Shown: one piece after another, positions 1-8,473 of the stretch | Numbering within the stretch: the first letter of the stretch is position 1 | Layout of the letters: every line of letters starts with the position of its first letter | Assembly: GCA_937915835.1 (NCBI GenBank) | Contig: CALGHA010000011.1 | Span: 1 to 64,000 of the forward strand | DNA: 64,000 nucleotides | Direction: 5' to 3' | DNA from: an uncultured Fretibacterium sp. | GTDB taxonomy: Bacteria > Synergistota > Synergistia > Synergistales > Aminobacteriaceae | Translations under genes and position numbers: made by a program | The notes under the pieces: model-generated | What the model was told of the DNA's origin: nothing | Database searches by the model: none | Seen by the model: only the letters and a program-made list of their open reading frames with translations

Positions 1-58
1 GCATGTGTTACGCACGCCGCCAGCGTTTATCCTGAGCCAGGATCAAACTCTCAGTTAA
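1..58 (-). rRNA. 16S rRNA, 5' end (partial, cut by window edge)
   Basis: Read on the minus strand, positions 51-32 match the universal 27F site at the start of bacterial 16S rRNA (AGAGTTTGATCCTGGCTCAG). The usual early 16S sequence ending in GTAACACATGC follows to position 1. Only about the first 58 bases lie in the window; the gene continues leftward. The exact 5' end is placed from the usual distance to this site and may be off by a few bases. The gene lies directly downstream of flagellin on the same strand, with its own promoter between them. Confidence 0.96.
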
Positions 59-176
59 AAATTGTGAGATTTATTATTTCTTGGCTATTTTGTACTATCG
101 CTTTTCATTTACACGCTGTATTCAGTTGTCAATTAACCTTTTGTTTCATCGCCGCATCTCGCAACGACAAGAGAGA

Positions 177-204
177 ATTATACACGTATTTTTTTAAAAC
201 GCAA
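177..204 (-). promoter_or_regulatory. Candidate rRNA operon promoter
   Basis: On the minus strand there is a -35-like TTGCGT (204-199), a 16-base spacer and a perfect -10 TATAAT (182-177), about 120 bases upstream of the 16S 5' end. An A-rich stretch lies in the spacer. The position suits an rRNA leader. It also separates rRNA transcription from the flagellin gene that ends at 219. No clear hairpin terminator for flagellin is visible between them. Confidence 0.7.
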
Positions 205-218
205 GCATTAATTTTTTC

Positions 219-3038
219 TCACTGCAATAATCCCATAACTGACTGCGGTAACTGGTTTGCTTGAGCTAGCATTGACGTGCCTGACTGGTTGAGAATTTGC
301 AACTTTACGAAATCCATAAATGAAGAGGCAATATCAGCATCGGAAATTCTGCTCTCAGCATCCGTGAGATTGGTGCTCGTTACTGTCAGAGTGTTCATCG
401 TACGTTCTAAAGCGTTGTCATATGCTCCGATTTTCGCACGCTGGGAAGCTATGTGATTAATTGCACGGTCAAGAATGCCGATTGAACGTGAAGCAGTCTC
501 ACGAGTTACGACATTAACGCTTGCAAGATTTAAGGCATCACACGAAGCATCGCCAAGCTGGATCATGAAATCTTCACCGCGATTTGAGCCAGTCTGAAAG
601 ATTGTGCCGTTATTCTTGAGGTGAAGAAAAACCGTGTAGGTGTCCTTACGTGCCATCATGAAACGTTTTGTGTTCTCGTCCCAGTTTGCAGATAATCCCG
701 ACATCATGTCAACTTCAATATCAATCTCAGGAGGTATCAGGCTCGGAAATTCGGGAGCAGATGATTTTACGTTTTGAGCTATGGATTGGCCGGTATGAGC
801 GTCATAAACTGAAGCGGTGTAAGTTGTCTCACTTGAGGCTTGAATTGTGTTAAGGCCGAGTGCGTGTAATAAATCTTCATCGCCTGAAAAATAAAGTTCT
901 CCTGATTTTCCGGGAATTGCTGAACGGATTAACATTGTTGTGTTGACATCATAGCCGGTTAAATTTCCTTTGTCGTCGTAAATCGGAGTTTTTGTGTATA
1001 CGGATTCTGATGTTAATTCTGTTCCGTCGGAGATTGTGCAGAATTTATTAGGATTATTGGTGTACTTGGATTGACCGAGTGAGTTAGCGATTGCGTCGTT
1101 GATTTTATTCGCGACATCGTACATAGTATCTGATGGATATAATGTAATTTCTGCGGATTGGCCGGCGCCTTGAGTGATTGTGATTGTCTGATAAGGCGCA
1201 ACCGTCAAAACTCCGCTTGAACTGTAGAATTGAGAAATTTCGGATATAGGTGAAATGTAATTCGTTTCTACCGTAATTTCTTCGTCATGATAACCGATGA
1301 TCCTTTCAGTTTCTTCGTAACCTGTTATGATTATGGGGAGATCTGGAGCTTGTCGCATAGCAGGTGGCTCAATATCTGCCTCAAGATTTACTGCGCTAGT
1401 CCCATCAGGATTGGTCGTTATTCTTCCAAAGCAGCCATAGCCTATTGATTGAACACGGACATCAGAAGCTCCTGCCTCAGCGTAAACAAATTCGTCTGCG
1501 TTTGATGGAATTGATGAAACTACAAGTCCTGCTTTAATTGTTATTTTCCCGCTATCTGCATCTGCTCCTCCGCCTATTCCTGCAGCTCCCACTAGACCGT
1601 CAAATGAAGTTACAGAAGCTCCGTATGCACGAACTTTACCGCCTGTAATTGTAATTTCCGTACCATCTGCTCCCCCGTATGAACTTGCCGGCGTAGAAGT
1701 TCCAATTCCAGCTCCTGCAGAATATTCGGAGAAATAGCCTAAACCACCACCCTTTGCAGTAATATCTCCTCCGTTAATAGTTATTGTCCCGCCTCCGCGA
1801 TAATTATATCCTGCACCTCCAGTAGTATCACTTCCACCAATGCCTGCTCCCCCAAAATCTCCTCCAGTTGCATTAATAGTTCCTCCGTTAATTGTAATTT
1901 TTCCTGCCCTGCCTGACCTTGCCGGATAATTAGGTGCACCGATACCGGCTCCTCCGTCAGAGCCTCCTTGAGTTGTGAGTGTTCCTTCAGTACTTCCGTC
2001 GCCGCTAAAACTTGAAAGTGTAAGTTCCGCACCGTCAGGAACTCCAAGACCAGAATATGCTCCGCCTCCAATCAGCGTGTTATCGCCACGAAGATACATA
2101 TCAACTTTTGCACCAGGCTCAATATATACTCCTGGAAGATTTCTCGTGCTGTTATCTATACTCACGTCATGTAGGAAGATTAATGCATCAGAAGCTGAAC
2201 TCTCAACTTTTACGAACATACCGGGCTGTGTTGTACCAGTTATGTTAAACTTTCCATCGCCGTATATTCTTAGGTAATTATTGCCGCTGTCGTCAGTAGT
2301 AAATTCCCAGCCCTCGCCTGAACTTGCAGGAATTGCCGAATTATCAAGCATAGTTTCAAGATTGATTATGTATTCACTCTCTATAGGCTCCTGCTCAATC
2401 TCAATATCTGGAACTCTGATAGTTTTTATTTCCTGGCTGGTAATCTCACGATAATTTATAATATTATTCTTCTGAACTTGAGGAAGTCCAGGCTCAGCAG
2501 ATATTTCTATCCTGTAATTCCCTTCACTGTTCACTTTCTGCCCGAACTCGTCAATATATTCAAGTCCGCCGTTAATCTTAGCTTTCACGTTCAAATCACT
2601 TGATGACCATAACGCTCCGCATGAACCATCAAGCAAACGTTTCTTATTAAACTGTGTCGTGTCGGCTATACGGTCAATTTCACCTTTAAGCTCGTCAATC
2701 TCAAGCTGTAAATATTTCCTGTCATTGCTGGTTAAACTGTCATTACTGGCCTGCACTGCAAGTTCCCTCATTCTTTGAAGCATCGAATTAGTCTGCGAGA
2801 GCGCACCTTCAGCCGTCTGTAAAAGCGAAATTCCGTCCTGAGTGTTGCGTGAAGCTGTGTTAAGTCCTGAAATCTGCGAACGCATCTTCTCAGCAACTGC
2901 GAAACCCGCTGCGTCATCAGCAGAAGAATTTATCCGCAAACCGGTTGATAATGAGTTGATAACTTTTTTCAGGGATTTATTCGTGGAGTTTAAGGCGTTA
3001 AAGGCTGTTAATGCTGAAAAGTTAGTGTTAATTCTCAT
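219..3038 (-). CDS. fliC: Flagellin with large beta-helix-like insertion
   Basis: This is the filament subunit of the flagellum. Residues 1-140 carry the conserved flagellin N-terminal helix region (MRINTNFSALTAFNALN start, then SSADDAAGFAVAEKMRSQI). The last 90 residues carry the matching C-terminal region (ISDADIASSFMDFVKLQILN). Ordinary flagellins have about 270-500 residues; this one has 939. The extra 700 residues include a glycine-rich part (about 330-560). There, short strands of the type KITINGGTINATGG alternate with GGAGIG turns; AGIG occurs four times. This looks like a right-handed beta-helix of the kind found in carbohydrate-binding surface proteins. The insertion sits where flagellins put their solvent-exposed D2/D3 domains, so it would line the filament surface. 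The ATG at 3038 follows a strong AGGAGGGG site. The family call is secure; the insert's function is inferred. Confidence 0.95.
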   Translation of the reverse strand: MRINTNFSALTAFNALNSTNKSLKKVINSLSTGLRINSSADDAAGFAVAEKMRSQISGLNTASRNTQDGISLLQTAEGALSQTNSMLQRMRELAVQASNDSLTSNDRKYLQLEIDELKGEIDRIADTTQFNKKRLLDGSCGALWSSSDLNVKAKINGGLEYIDEFGQKVNSEGNYRIEISAEPGLPQVQKNNIINYREITSQEIKTIRVPDIEIEQEPIESEYIINLETMLDNSAIPASSGEGWEFTTDDSGNNYLRIYGDGKFNITGTTQPGMFVKVESSASDALIFLHDVSIDNSTRNLPGVYIEPGAKVDMYLRGDNTLIGGGAYSGLGVPDGAELTLSSFSGDGSTEGTLTTQGGSDGGAGIGAPNYPARSGRAGKITINGGTINATGGDFGGAGIGGSDTTGGAGYNYRGGGTITINGGDITAKGGGLGYFSEYSAGAGIGTSTPASSYGGADGTEITITGGKVRAYGASVTSFDGLVGAAGIGGGADADSGKITIKAGLVVSSIPSNADEFVYAEAGASDVRVQSIGYGCFGRITTNPDGTSAVNLEADIEPPAMRQAPDLPIIITGYEETERIIGYHDEEITVETNYISPISEISQFYSSSGVLTVAPYQTITITQGAGQSAEITLYPSDTMYDVANKINDAIANSLGQSKYTNNPNKFCTISDGTELTSESVYTKTPIYDDKGNLTGYDVNTTMLIRSAIPGKSGELYFSGDEDLLHALGLNTIQASSETTYTASVYDAHTGQSIAQNVKSSAPEFPSLIPPEIDIEVDMMSGLSANWDENTKRFMMARKDTYTVFLHLKNNGTIFQTGSNRGEDFMIQLGDASCDALNLASVNVVTRETASRSIGILDRAINHIASQRAKIGAYDNALERTMNTLTVTSTNLTDAESRISDADIASSFMDFVKLQILNQSGTSMLAQANQLPQSVMGLLQ

Positions 3039-3042
3039 GATG

Positions 3043-3110
3043 CCCCTCCTGAATTATGAAGAGCAATTATCGAGGGAGTAAAACTATCTCGGTAATTTAC
3101 CCCCCTCCCT
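3043..3110 (-). promoter_or_regulatory. Flagellin mRNA leader with two GGA sites (candidate CsrA targets)
   Basis: On the mRNA strand the leader has an upstream AGGGAGGGG (3110-3102) and the Shine-Dalgarno AGGAGGGG (3050-3043). Between them lies CTCCCT (3078-3073), which can pair perfectly with the upstream AGGGAG or alternatively with the Shine-Dalgarno. Paired GGA sites, one covering the ribosome site, are the arrangement through which CsrA represses flagellin in Bacillus. Both csrA and fliW are present at 44494-45251. The role is inferred from this pattern. Confidence 0.4.
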
Positions 3111-3140
3111 ATTATGCATTTTACGTATTTTTGTGAACAT

Positions 3141-3183
3141 AAAGAAAGCCTCCGAAATTTTTATTAGGGTAAGTATCGGAGGC
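3141..3183 (-). terminator. Rho-independent terminator (downstream of MATE gene)
   Basis: On the minus strand GCCTCCGA (3183-3176) and TCGGAGGC (3155-3148) form an 8-bp stem with a 20-base loop, followed by TTTCTTT. It lies 150 bases after the MATE stop codon and ahead of the flagellin leader. Confidence 0.75.
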
Positions 3184-3295
3184 CGAGATTATATTCTTTA
3201 AAGCGTAGAAATTTATCATAAAGTTTTCTCAGGAATTTTCATCCGCAAAATAATTTTCTCTTCAAATTTCTCTTCATGCAGAAATTCTCATCAGT

Positions 3296-3317
3296 AAAAT
3301 AGAACACGTTATATTTT
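3296..3317. repeat. 22-bp near-palindrome, copy 1 of 4
   Basis: The left arm is AAAATA-G-AAC and the right arm GTT-A-TATTTT, around a 2-base centre (AC). The arms are complementary except at one position on each side. The element lies 16 bp after the MATE stop codon. Near-identical copies are at 17959, 36446 and 50028, each just after a stop codon. It is not itself the obvious terminator, because a GC-rich hairpin follows at 3183-3141. Confidence 0.7.
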
Positions 3318-3333
3318 CTCGACAGAATTTTTC

Positions 3334-4677
3334 TCACGCCAGCAATTTCTTCCTGATAAAATAATACGCGATCATCGTAGCAGTTCCGGTGATTACCCAT
3401 GAGACAGGATAAACGTCCATTAACATAGCGAAGTTATTAAAGTATTTGAAGATTGTGAAGACCCAAATTATTCTGAGCACACAGCATCCCAGCAAGACTA
3501 TCACCGACGGAAGAGTTGAATATCCCATTCCTCGAAGACATCCGCCGCTGACCTCGTAAATATTGCACATCCATAAAAACGCTACAGCATGTATCATTCT
3601 GACTTCGGCGTAATTCAGGACTTCGGGGTTCGTCGTGTAAATGCTGAGTATTCCCGTCTTCCAGAAAGCACACACAAAACATGCAAGCCCGGTGAAGAAT
3701 AAGCCTGCTGACATTGTTAGGTTGAAAACTTTTTTACAGCGTTCGTAATTCCCGGCACCGAAATTCTGAGACGTAAAAGTTACTGCCGCTTGAGTGAATG
3801 CCGCAACGATGTAATACACGAGGAAGTCAAAGTTCAAAGCCGCCGCGCTACCAGCTGAAGCGTAAGATCCGAGAGAATTTATTGCCGTCTGAATTGTTAC
3901 GTTCGAGATTGAGAATAACGAACCTTGAATGCCGGCCGGAAGTCCAATCTTCAAAATTTGGGTAACATATTCCTTCTTTAACACTAAATCGCTGAACTTG
4001 AACGTGAACGGAGCTTCTTCATTGAGCAGGAAATACATAATCATTAGCGAGCTGACAATATTTGATACGACTGTAGCCACTGCAACACCTACGACGCTTA
4101 ACTTGAAGATTATGACGAGAATTAAGTTCAAGATGACGTTGATAACTCCGCCAATTCCCAGACACCATAAAGGCCTGTTGCTGTCTCCTTTGCTTCGGAG
4201 AATTGCTGAGCCGAAATTGTAGAGCATGATGAAGGGCATTCCCAAGAAATAAATTCTGAAATAGACGACTGCCAAATCAATAATGTCATCCGGAGTGTTC
4301 ATGAGCGTCAAAATTGGCCGGGCTATGGTGATTCCCCAGATTAGTAATAAAATTCCGCTGATTAAAGCTAAAGTTATTGACGTGTGAATTGCATCATGAA
4401 TTTTTTGCGTCTCGTTTTTGCCAATGTATTTTGCGACGATAACATTTGCTCCGATTGATAAGCCAACGAATAAATTTACCATGAGATTAATTGCGGCTCC
4501 GTTGCTTCCAACTGCGGCCATAGCTTGGGGACTGTCAAATCTTCCGACGACGGCGACATCTGCGGAATTAAAGAGTTGTTGAAGCATCATACTTGCGGCT
4601 AAAGGGAGTGAAAAGAGTAAAATTTTGTCGAGTAATGAACCGTGAAGCATATCAATTTGGTGCTGAGAGTGTAACAT
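3334..4677 (-). CDS. MATE family efflux transporter
   Basis: A 447-residue inner-membrane protein with about 12 hydrophobic segments. The order is typical of multidrug and toxin extrusion transporters: an N-terminal LPLAASMMLQQLFNSADVAVVGRF segment, GANVIVAKYIG near residue 90 and a second half that repeats the first. Such proteins export cationic drugs or metabolites using a Na+ or H+ gradient; the substrate here cannot be read from sequence. I start at 4677 because a good CAGGAG site sits 9 bases upstream. A longer frame beginning at 4728 would run through the terminator of the neighbouring gene. The gene appears to be transcribed alone. Confidence 0.92.
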   Translation of the reverse strand: MLHSQHQIDMLHGSLLDKILLFSLPLAASMMLQQLFNSADVAVVGRFDSPQAMAAVGSNGAAINLMVNLFVGLSIGANVIVAKYIGKNETQKIHDAIHTSITLALISGILLLIWGITIARPILTLMNTPDDIIDLAVVYFRIYFLGMPFIMLYNFGSAILRSKGDSNRPLWCLGIGGVINVILNLILVIIFKLSVVGVAVATVVSNIVSSLMIMYFLLNEEAPFTFKFSDLVLKKEYVTQILKIGLPAGIQGSLFSISNVTIQTAINSLGSYASAGSAAALNFDFLVYYIVAAFTQAAVTFTSQNFGAGNYERCKKVFNLTMSAGLFFTGLACFVCAFWKTGILSIYTTNPEVLNYAEVRMIHAVAFLWMCNIYEVSGGCLRGMGYSTLPSVIVLLGCCVLRIIWVFTIFKYFNNFAMLMDVYPVSWVITGTATMIAYYFIRKKLLA

Positions 4678-4711
4678 GAATAATATTAGCTCCTGAGTTA
4701 TATAGTAGAAT

Positions 4712-4746
4712 AAAAAAAGCCCTGCCATGATTATACACGACAGGGC
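4712..4746 (-). terminator. Rho-independent terminator (downstream of TctC-like gene)
   Basis: On the minus strand GCCCTG (4746-4741) and CAGGGC (4724-4719) form a stem, followed by seven T residues. It lies 16 bases after the stop codon of the receptor gene and upstream of the MATE start. Confidence 0.85.
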
Positions 4747-4761
4747 ATGAAAATTTTTAGC

Positions 4762-5700
4762 TTATTCCCAGAGTTTAGAGACTTCGTCGGTGCAGAAAGT
4801 GTATTGCTGGTTAATGAGCTTGGCTGTATCTTCGGCGTTCATGTAAAGCGTAGTTACTCCGGCTTTCTTCGCGGCCTCAATATATCCTTCGTCTTCCATT
4901 GCCTGTTTGAAAGCGTCCTCGTAGAATTTAATCACATCTTCAGGAGTTCCCTTAGGAGCAACGATTGCACGCGCGCTTCCGTACCATTTGTTATAGTAGC
5001 CGAGTTCACCAAGTGTCGGAGCATCCGGAAAACTTGACATACGATTTTCAGCGAACACGCCTAAAACTTTCACTTCGCTCATCATCGAAGCAATATCGGC
5101 CTCTTTCGCAACGCTGAAGTCAACTTCTCCTTGTCTGAGTGCTAAAAGCTGGTCAGCAGTCCCGCCGTAAGGAATTGCCATGTAAGTAAAGCCTGCGGAT
5201 TTCGCGAGTAATTCTGAGCCGATATGATTGCTGGCTTTCATTCCGTTTGTTGAGGCTTTGAGCTTGCCGGGATTTTCTTTAGCGAAGTTCACGAGTTCTT
5301 CGAGTGTGTTAAACGGGGAATTTTTCGCGACCATGACCATTGAAGTCTCGTTTACGTGGTTGCAAATCGGGATAAAGTCATCAATCTTGTAATCGCCTAA
5401 TTGTTCAACGATATTTGAGCACAAAGTCGGAAGATTTACGAAGCCCAAAGTGTAGCCGTCAGGTCTTGCCTGTGATAAAGCTGTCCATCCGATTGAGCCT
5501 GAGCCGCCCTCAAGGTTCTGAATTACGATAGTCCGGCCAATTTTCTCCGTTGCGAACTTCGAGAGAACTCGCGCGGTGTTGTCAGTTCCTGAACCTGCCT
5601 TGTAAGCTACGATGACAGTAACATTTTTCTTCGGGGCCCAAGCATAAGCCGCCGAAATCGTTAATGCGACGACAAGAACAGCAAGAATAAATCTTTTCAT
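4762..5700 (-). CDS. Tripartite tricarboxylate transporter receptor (TctC/Bug family), orphan
   Basis: A 312-residue periplasmic binding protein of the Bug family, which captures carboxylic acids such as citrate for TctA/TctB permeases. Features: a signal peptide (MKRFILAVLVVALTISAAYA), then VTVIVAYKAGSGTDNTARVL, the family's ligand loop, and the later PYGGTADQLLALRQGEVDF segment. The start at 5700 has a GAGGTGA site; an upstream in-frame start at 5751 would put extra residues before a clear signal peptide. No tctA or tctB gene is in the window, so the receptor is an orphan here, as is common in this family. A TATAAT box lies upstream near 5740. Confidence 0.9.
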   Translation of the reverse strand: MKRFILAVLVVALTISAAYAWAPKKNVTVIVAYKAGSGTDNTARVLSKFATEKIGRTIVIQNLEGGSGSIGWTALSQARPDGYTLGFVNLPTLCSNIVEQLGDYKIDDFIPICNHVNETSMVMVAKNSPFNTLEELVNFAKENPGKLKASTNGMKASNHIGSELLAKSAGFTYMAIPYGGTADQLLALRQGEVDFSVAKEADIASMMSEVKVLGVFAENRMSSFPDAPTLGELGYYNKWYGSARAIVAPKGTPEDVIKFYEDAFKQAMEDEGYIEAAKKAGVTTLYMNAEDTAKLINQQYTFCTDEVSKLWE

Positions 5701-5806
5701 GAATAAATCACCTCGTGTAAAAATTTTTGGAGTGTCAAAATTATATCGCAATGAGACGTGATATAGTATTGCAATCTAAATGAACATAACAGGAGAAATT
5801 TTACCA

Positions 5807-6640
5807 ATGGCAGAAAAATTTGAACTCGCAAAAGTCTTCACAGCTAATTCAGCTCTCTTCAAGACGGATAAGATTTTATGTGAAGCGATTGATTACAGCG
5901 TTGAGCATACGAAAGTTTATCATGAGGATTTTGCGGAAGAAGTTAATGTTAAGAAAGCCGGAAATGTTAAGCTCATGAAGGGCAGGACATTACAGACGGC
6001 GTTAAAAATTGGCAGGGAAAATCCGGGAAAAAAGATTGCTGTACTGAACTTCGCGGCTTCACAAAATCCAGGAGGAGGAATAGCGACCGGAAGCAGAGCT
6101 CAGGAAGAAAGTATTTGCAGGAGTTCAACACTTTATCCGACACTTGTCAGCGATAAACCAGAGGACGAGTTTTATTACTATCACCGAAATTCCAGTTGTG
6201 GTTATAAGGCAAGCGACAGATGCATATATTCACCGGACGTTGTGATTTTCCGAGATGATAACGATGAGATACCAGCGAAATTAAGGCCGGAAGAGTATAT
6301 GAAAGTTGACGTGATTACGTGTGCTGCTCCTCATATCTTCAAGAACATAATAATCACAGCTGAGGAACTCTTTAATCTTCATGTCAAGCGCGCAAAAAAT
6401 ATTCTTCGAGTTTCAGCGTTTAACAATGTCGATATTCTCATAACCGGAGCTTTCGGGTGCGGAGCATTTCATAATGACCCGTTTATAGTTGCTTGGGCTT
6501 GGCGTGAAGCAATGAAAGATTATCAAGAGAAATTCGACAGCATAATTTTCGCGATATATTCACATCCAAGTTCATTCAATGACAACGACGGCGATAACTT
6601 CCGAGCGTTCCGTAACGAGTTCACAAATGTAGCTGAGTAA
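5807..6640 (+). CDS. TIGR02452-type PARG-like macrodomain protein
   Basis: A 277-residue soluble protein resembling the bacterial poly(ADP-ribose) glycohydrolase-like group (TIGR02452/DUF2263). The key stretch is near residues 85-110: VLNFAASQNPGGGIATG followed by SRAQEESICRSS. It holds the GGG...QEE signature, in which the glutamates bind and hydrolyse ADP-ribose links in PARG enzymes. A second conserved stretch, TGAFGCGAFHNDP, is near residue 215. It may remove ADP-ribose from proteins or nucleic acids or act on a free ADP-ribose derivative. The ATG at 5807 is preferred over 5780 because CAGGAGA lies 10 bases upstream. The gene is followed by the M20 hydrolase after 29 bp and may share its transcript. 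Confidence 0.85.
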   Translation: MAEKFELAKVFTANSALFKTDKILCEAIDYSVEHTKVYHEDFAEEVNVKKAGNVKLMKGRTLQTALKIGRENPGKKIAVLNFAASQNPGGGIATGSRAQEESICRSSTLYPTLVSDKPEDEFYYYHRNSSCGYKASDRCIYSPDVVIFRDDNDEIPAKLRPEEYMKVDVITCAAPHIFKNIIITAEELFNLHVKRAKNILRVSAFNNVDILITGAFGCGAFHNDPFIVAWAWREAMKDYQEKFDSIIFAIYSHPSSFNDNDGDNFRAFRNEFTNVAE

Positions 6641-6669
6641 TTCTCAAGTCATAAATGGAGTTGATTAAT

Positions 6670-7836
6670 ATGTATTCAGAAAAAGTTTTATCACAAGTCA
6701 TCAATTGGAGAAGAGACATTCACGCTCACCCTGAGTTAAGCCAACATGAACAAAGAACTTCGGAATTGGCCGCAAATGTCCTTGAGAGTTTAGGCCTTGA
6801 GGTTACGCGCAACATCGGAGGCTTCGGAGTTGTCGGACTTCTTAAGGGGAAAAATCCGGGAAAAACTATTGCTCTTCGTGCCGACATGGACGCTTTGCCT
6901 CTGAACGAAGAAACCGGACTCCCTTATGCTTCACAGGTTAAAGACGTAATGCACGCGTGCGGTCATGATACACATACTGCTATGCTCATGGGTACAGCTT
7001 GTGTTTTGAGCGAAATGCGCGATAAACTCAACGGGAATGTAAAATTTATTTTCCAGCCTGCCGAAGAGTTCAACCCAATAGGCGGCGCACCAGGAATGAT
7101 TAAGGACGGAGCACTCGAAAATCCCCACGTTGACGCAATGTTAGCTCTTCATGTCTGGCCATTATACGAAACCGGGAAAATTATCATGAAGGCTGGGCCT
7201 CAAATGGGAGCTTCGGACAGAATATTTCTCACGATTAACGGACAAACTGCTCACGGTTCAGCGCCAGATCAGGGAATTGACGCAATCGTTATAGCCGCAA
7301 ACGTAATCACTGGCCTGCAATCTATCGTCTCACGCTCAATCTCGCCTCTGGAGTCTGTCGTCTTAACAATCGGGAAAATCAACGGTGGCTATCGCTACAA
7401 TGTAATTCCTGACCATGTAGAAATTGAAGGGACAGTTAGGACAATTCGCGAGGATGTACAAGCAAGAATGTCTGAGCTAATCACACGAACAGCGAAGGGA
7501 ATAGCTGAGAGTTTAGGCGGAATGTGTGAAGTGAAATACGTCAAGGGTTATCCTCCGATGATTAATGACGCTGAACTTGTTAATCTCGTGTCTGAAAGCG
7601 TCAAGAAAACTTCAGCGGATTTATTTATCGTTGAACAGCCAGAATTAGGAGCAGAAGATTTTGCGTTTTTCGCTCGTGAACGTCCGGCCGTAATGGCTTG
7701 GCTTGGATGTCGTCCGGCCAATATCGAGGCTAAGGATTTTGCAAAGTTACATAATAAAAAATTCTGCCCGGATGAAAATTGCTTCAAGTTCGGGATTGAT
7801 TATTTCGTTCAGAGCGTTATTGACTATTTAGGGTAA
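6670..7836 (+). CDS. M20 family metallo-amidohydrolase (N-acyl amino acid / hippurate hydrolase type)
   Basis: A 388-residue cytoplasmic zinc hydrolase that releases amino acids from N-acyl conjugates. Visible motifs: WRRDIHAHPELS at the N terminus, HACGHDTHTAMLMGTA with metal-binding His and Asp near residue 100, QPAEE near 140 with the catalytic glutamates, and GAEDFAFF near 335. The dimerisation insert (residues 180-290) is present. The ATG at 6670 follows GGAG by 8 bases. An AbgT-type transporter lies 3.5 kb downstream. AbgT and M20 proteins handle p-aminobenzoyl-glutamate together in E. coli, but the intervening protease gene makes that link only suggestive. Confidence 0.92.
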   Translation: MYSEKVLSQVINWRRDIHAHPELSQHEQRTSELAANVLESLGLEVTRNIGGFGVVGLLKGKNPGKTIALRADMDALPLNEETGLPYASQVKDVMHACGHDTHTAMLMGTACVLSEMRDKLNGNVKFIFQPAEEFNPIGGAPGMIKDGALENPHVDAMLALHVWPLYETGKIIMKAGPQMGASDRIFLTINGQTAHGSAPDQGIDAIVIAANVITGLQSIVSRSISPLESVVLTIGKINGGYRYNVIPDHVEIEGTVRTIREDVQARMSELITRTAKGIAESLGGMCEVKYVKGYPPMINDAELVNLVSESVKKTSADLFIVEQPELGAEDFAFFARERPAVMAWLGCRPANIEAKDFAKLHNKKFCPDENCFKFGIDYFVQSVIDYLG

Positions 7837-7848
7837 ATAAAAAATAAG

Positions 7849-7877
7849 CTCCCCCGATTTACACAAAGTCAGGGGAG
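7849..7877. terminator. Bidirectional terminator between M20 gene and protease gene
   Basis: CTCCCC (7849-7854) pairs with GGGGAG (7872-7877). On the minus strand the stem is followed by a T-rich run (CTTATTTTTTATTT) and on the plus strand by TAAAATTTT. It can end both convergent genes. Confidence 0.8.
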
Positions 7878-7897
7878 TAAAATTTTCTCGTTATTAC

Positions 7898-8473
7898 TTA
7901 CCTTGATTTCTTTCCGAAGACCATTAACGCGCAAATTATCAACGCAAGACTTGATACTGATGAACAGCCTCCGCCAGAACCTCCTTGATTTACTCCGTTT
8001 TGTTCAGTTTCAGAATTTTCCTCAGGTTCAGAGTTTGAAGTTTCGAGCGTGAAGACTTTTATACAGGCATTACAAGCTCTGCTTTCTCCGTCGTCCGTAA
8101 TGTTTTTTCCATCTTTCCAGTCCGATAATTCAGGCTTAGTTTCAGCATAGGCAAAATAACTCTCTCCAGTCCTTACGCTCACGGCTTTGAACGCTCCCGT
8201 GTCCTCAACTGCAGTCGGATAGTTATACGCTGAAGATGTCCCAAGATTTACGATGACAGAATAATATTCACCTTCTGAGACTTCAACAGGATTACTAAGA
8301 CTTATTGTGTGATAACCTGCATACTTCATAGTTCCTGAGGCCGCCGGATTTTCAGGGATGCCGGGATTTTGCGTGTGAGTTTTTCCGAGCTTGTTAATGT
8401 AAATCTCATAGGGCACGTTATTGTCAGCAGTATGAAATGCCACATATCTTATACTCTCATTCTCATCTGCTCT
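7898..8473 (-). pseudogene. Displaced C-terminal part of the cysteine protease (lectin-like region plus Synergist-CTERM)
   Basis: This frame continues the upstream protease after a one-base shift near 8474. It reads RADENESIRYVAFHTADNN and on through a beta-rich region that resembles the domain following the catalytic part in secreted papain-like proteases. It ends in a Pro/Glu/Ser/Asn linker, GGSGGGCSS, a hydrophobic helix (about 15 residues) and KKSR. That ending is the layout of the Synergist-CTERM sorting signal. There is no ribosome site in front of this part, only an internal GTG (8443), so it is unlikely to be made as a separate protein. It is best read as the lost 3' end of one gene spanning 7898-11175. 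Confidence 0.75.

Noticed and set aside
3060..3120. Sigma-28 flagellar promoter before flagellin
   Set aside because: CTCGATAA resembles the -10 element but no TAAA lies at the required distance.
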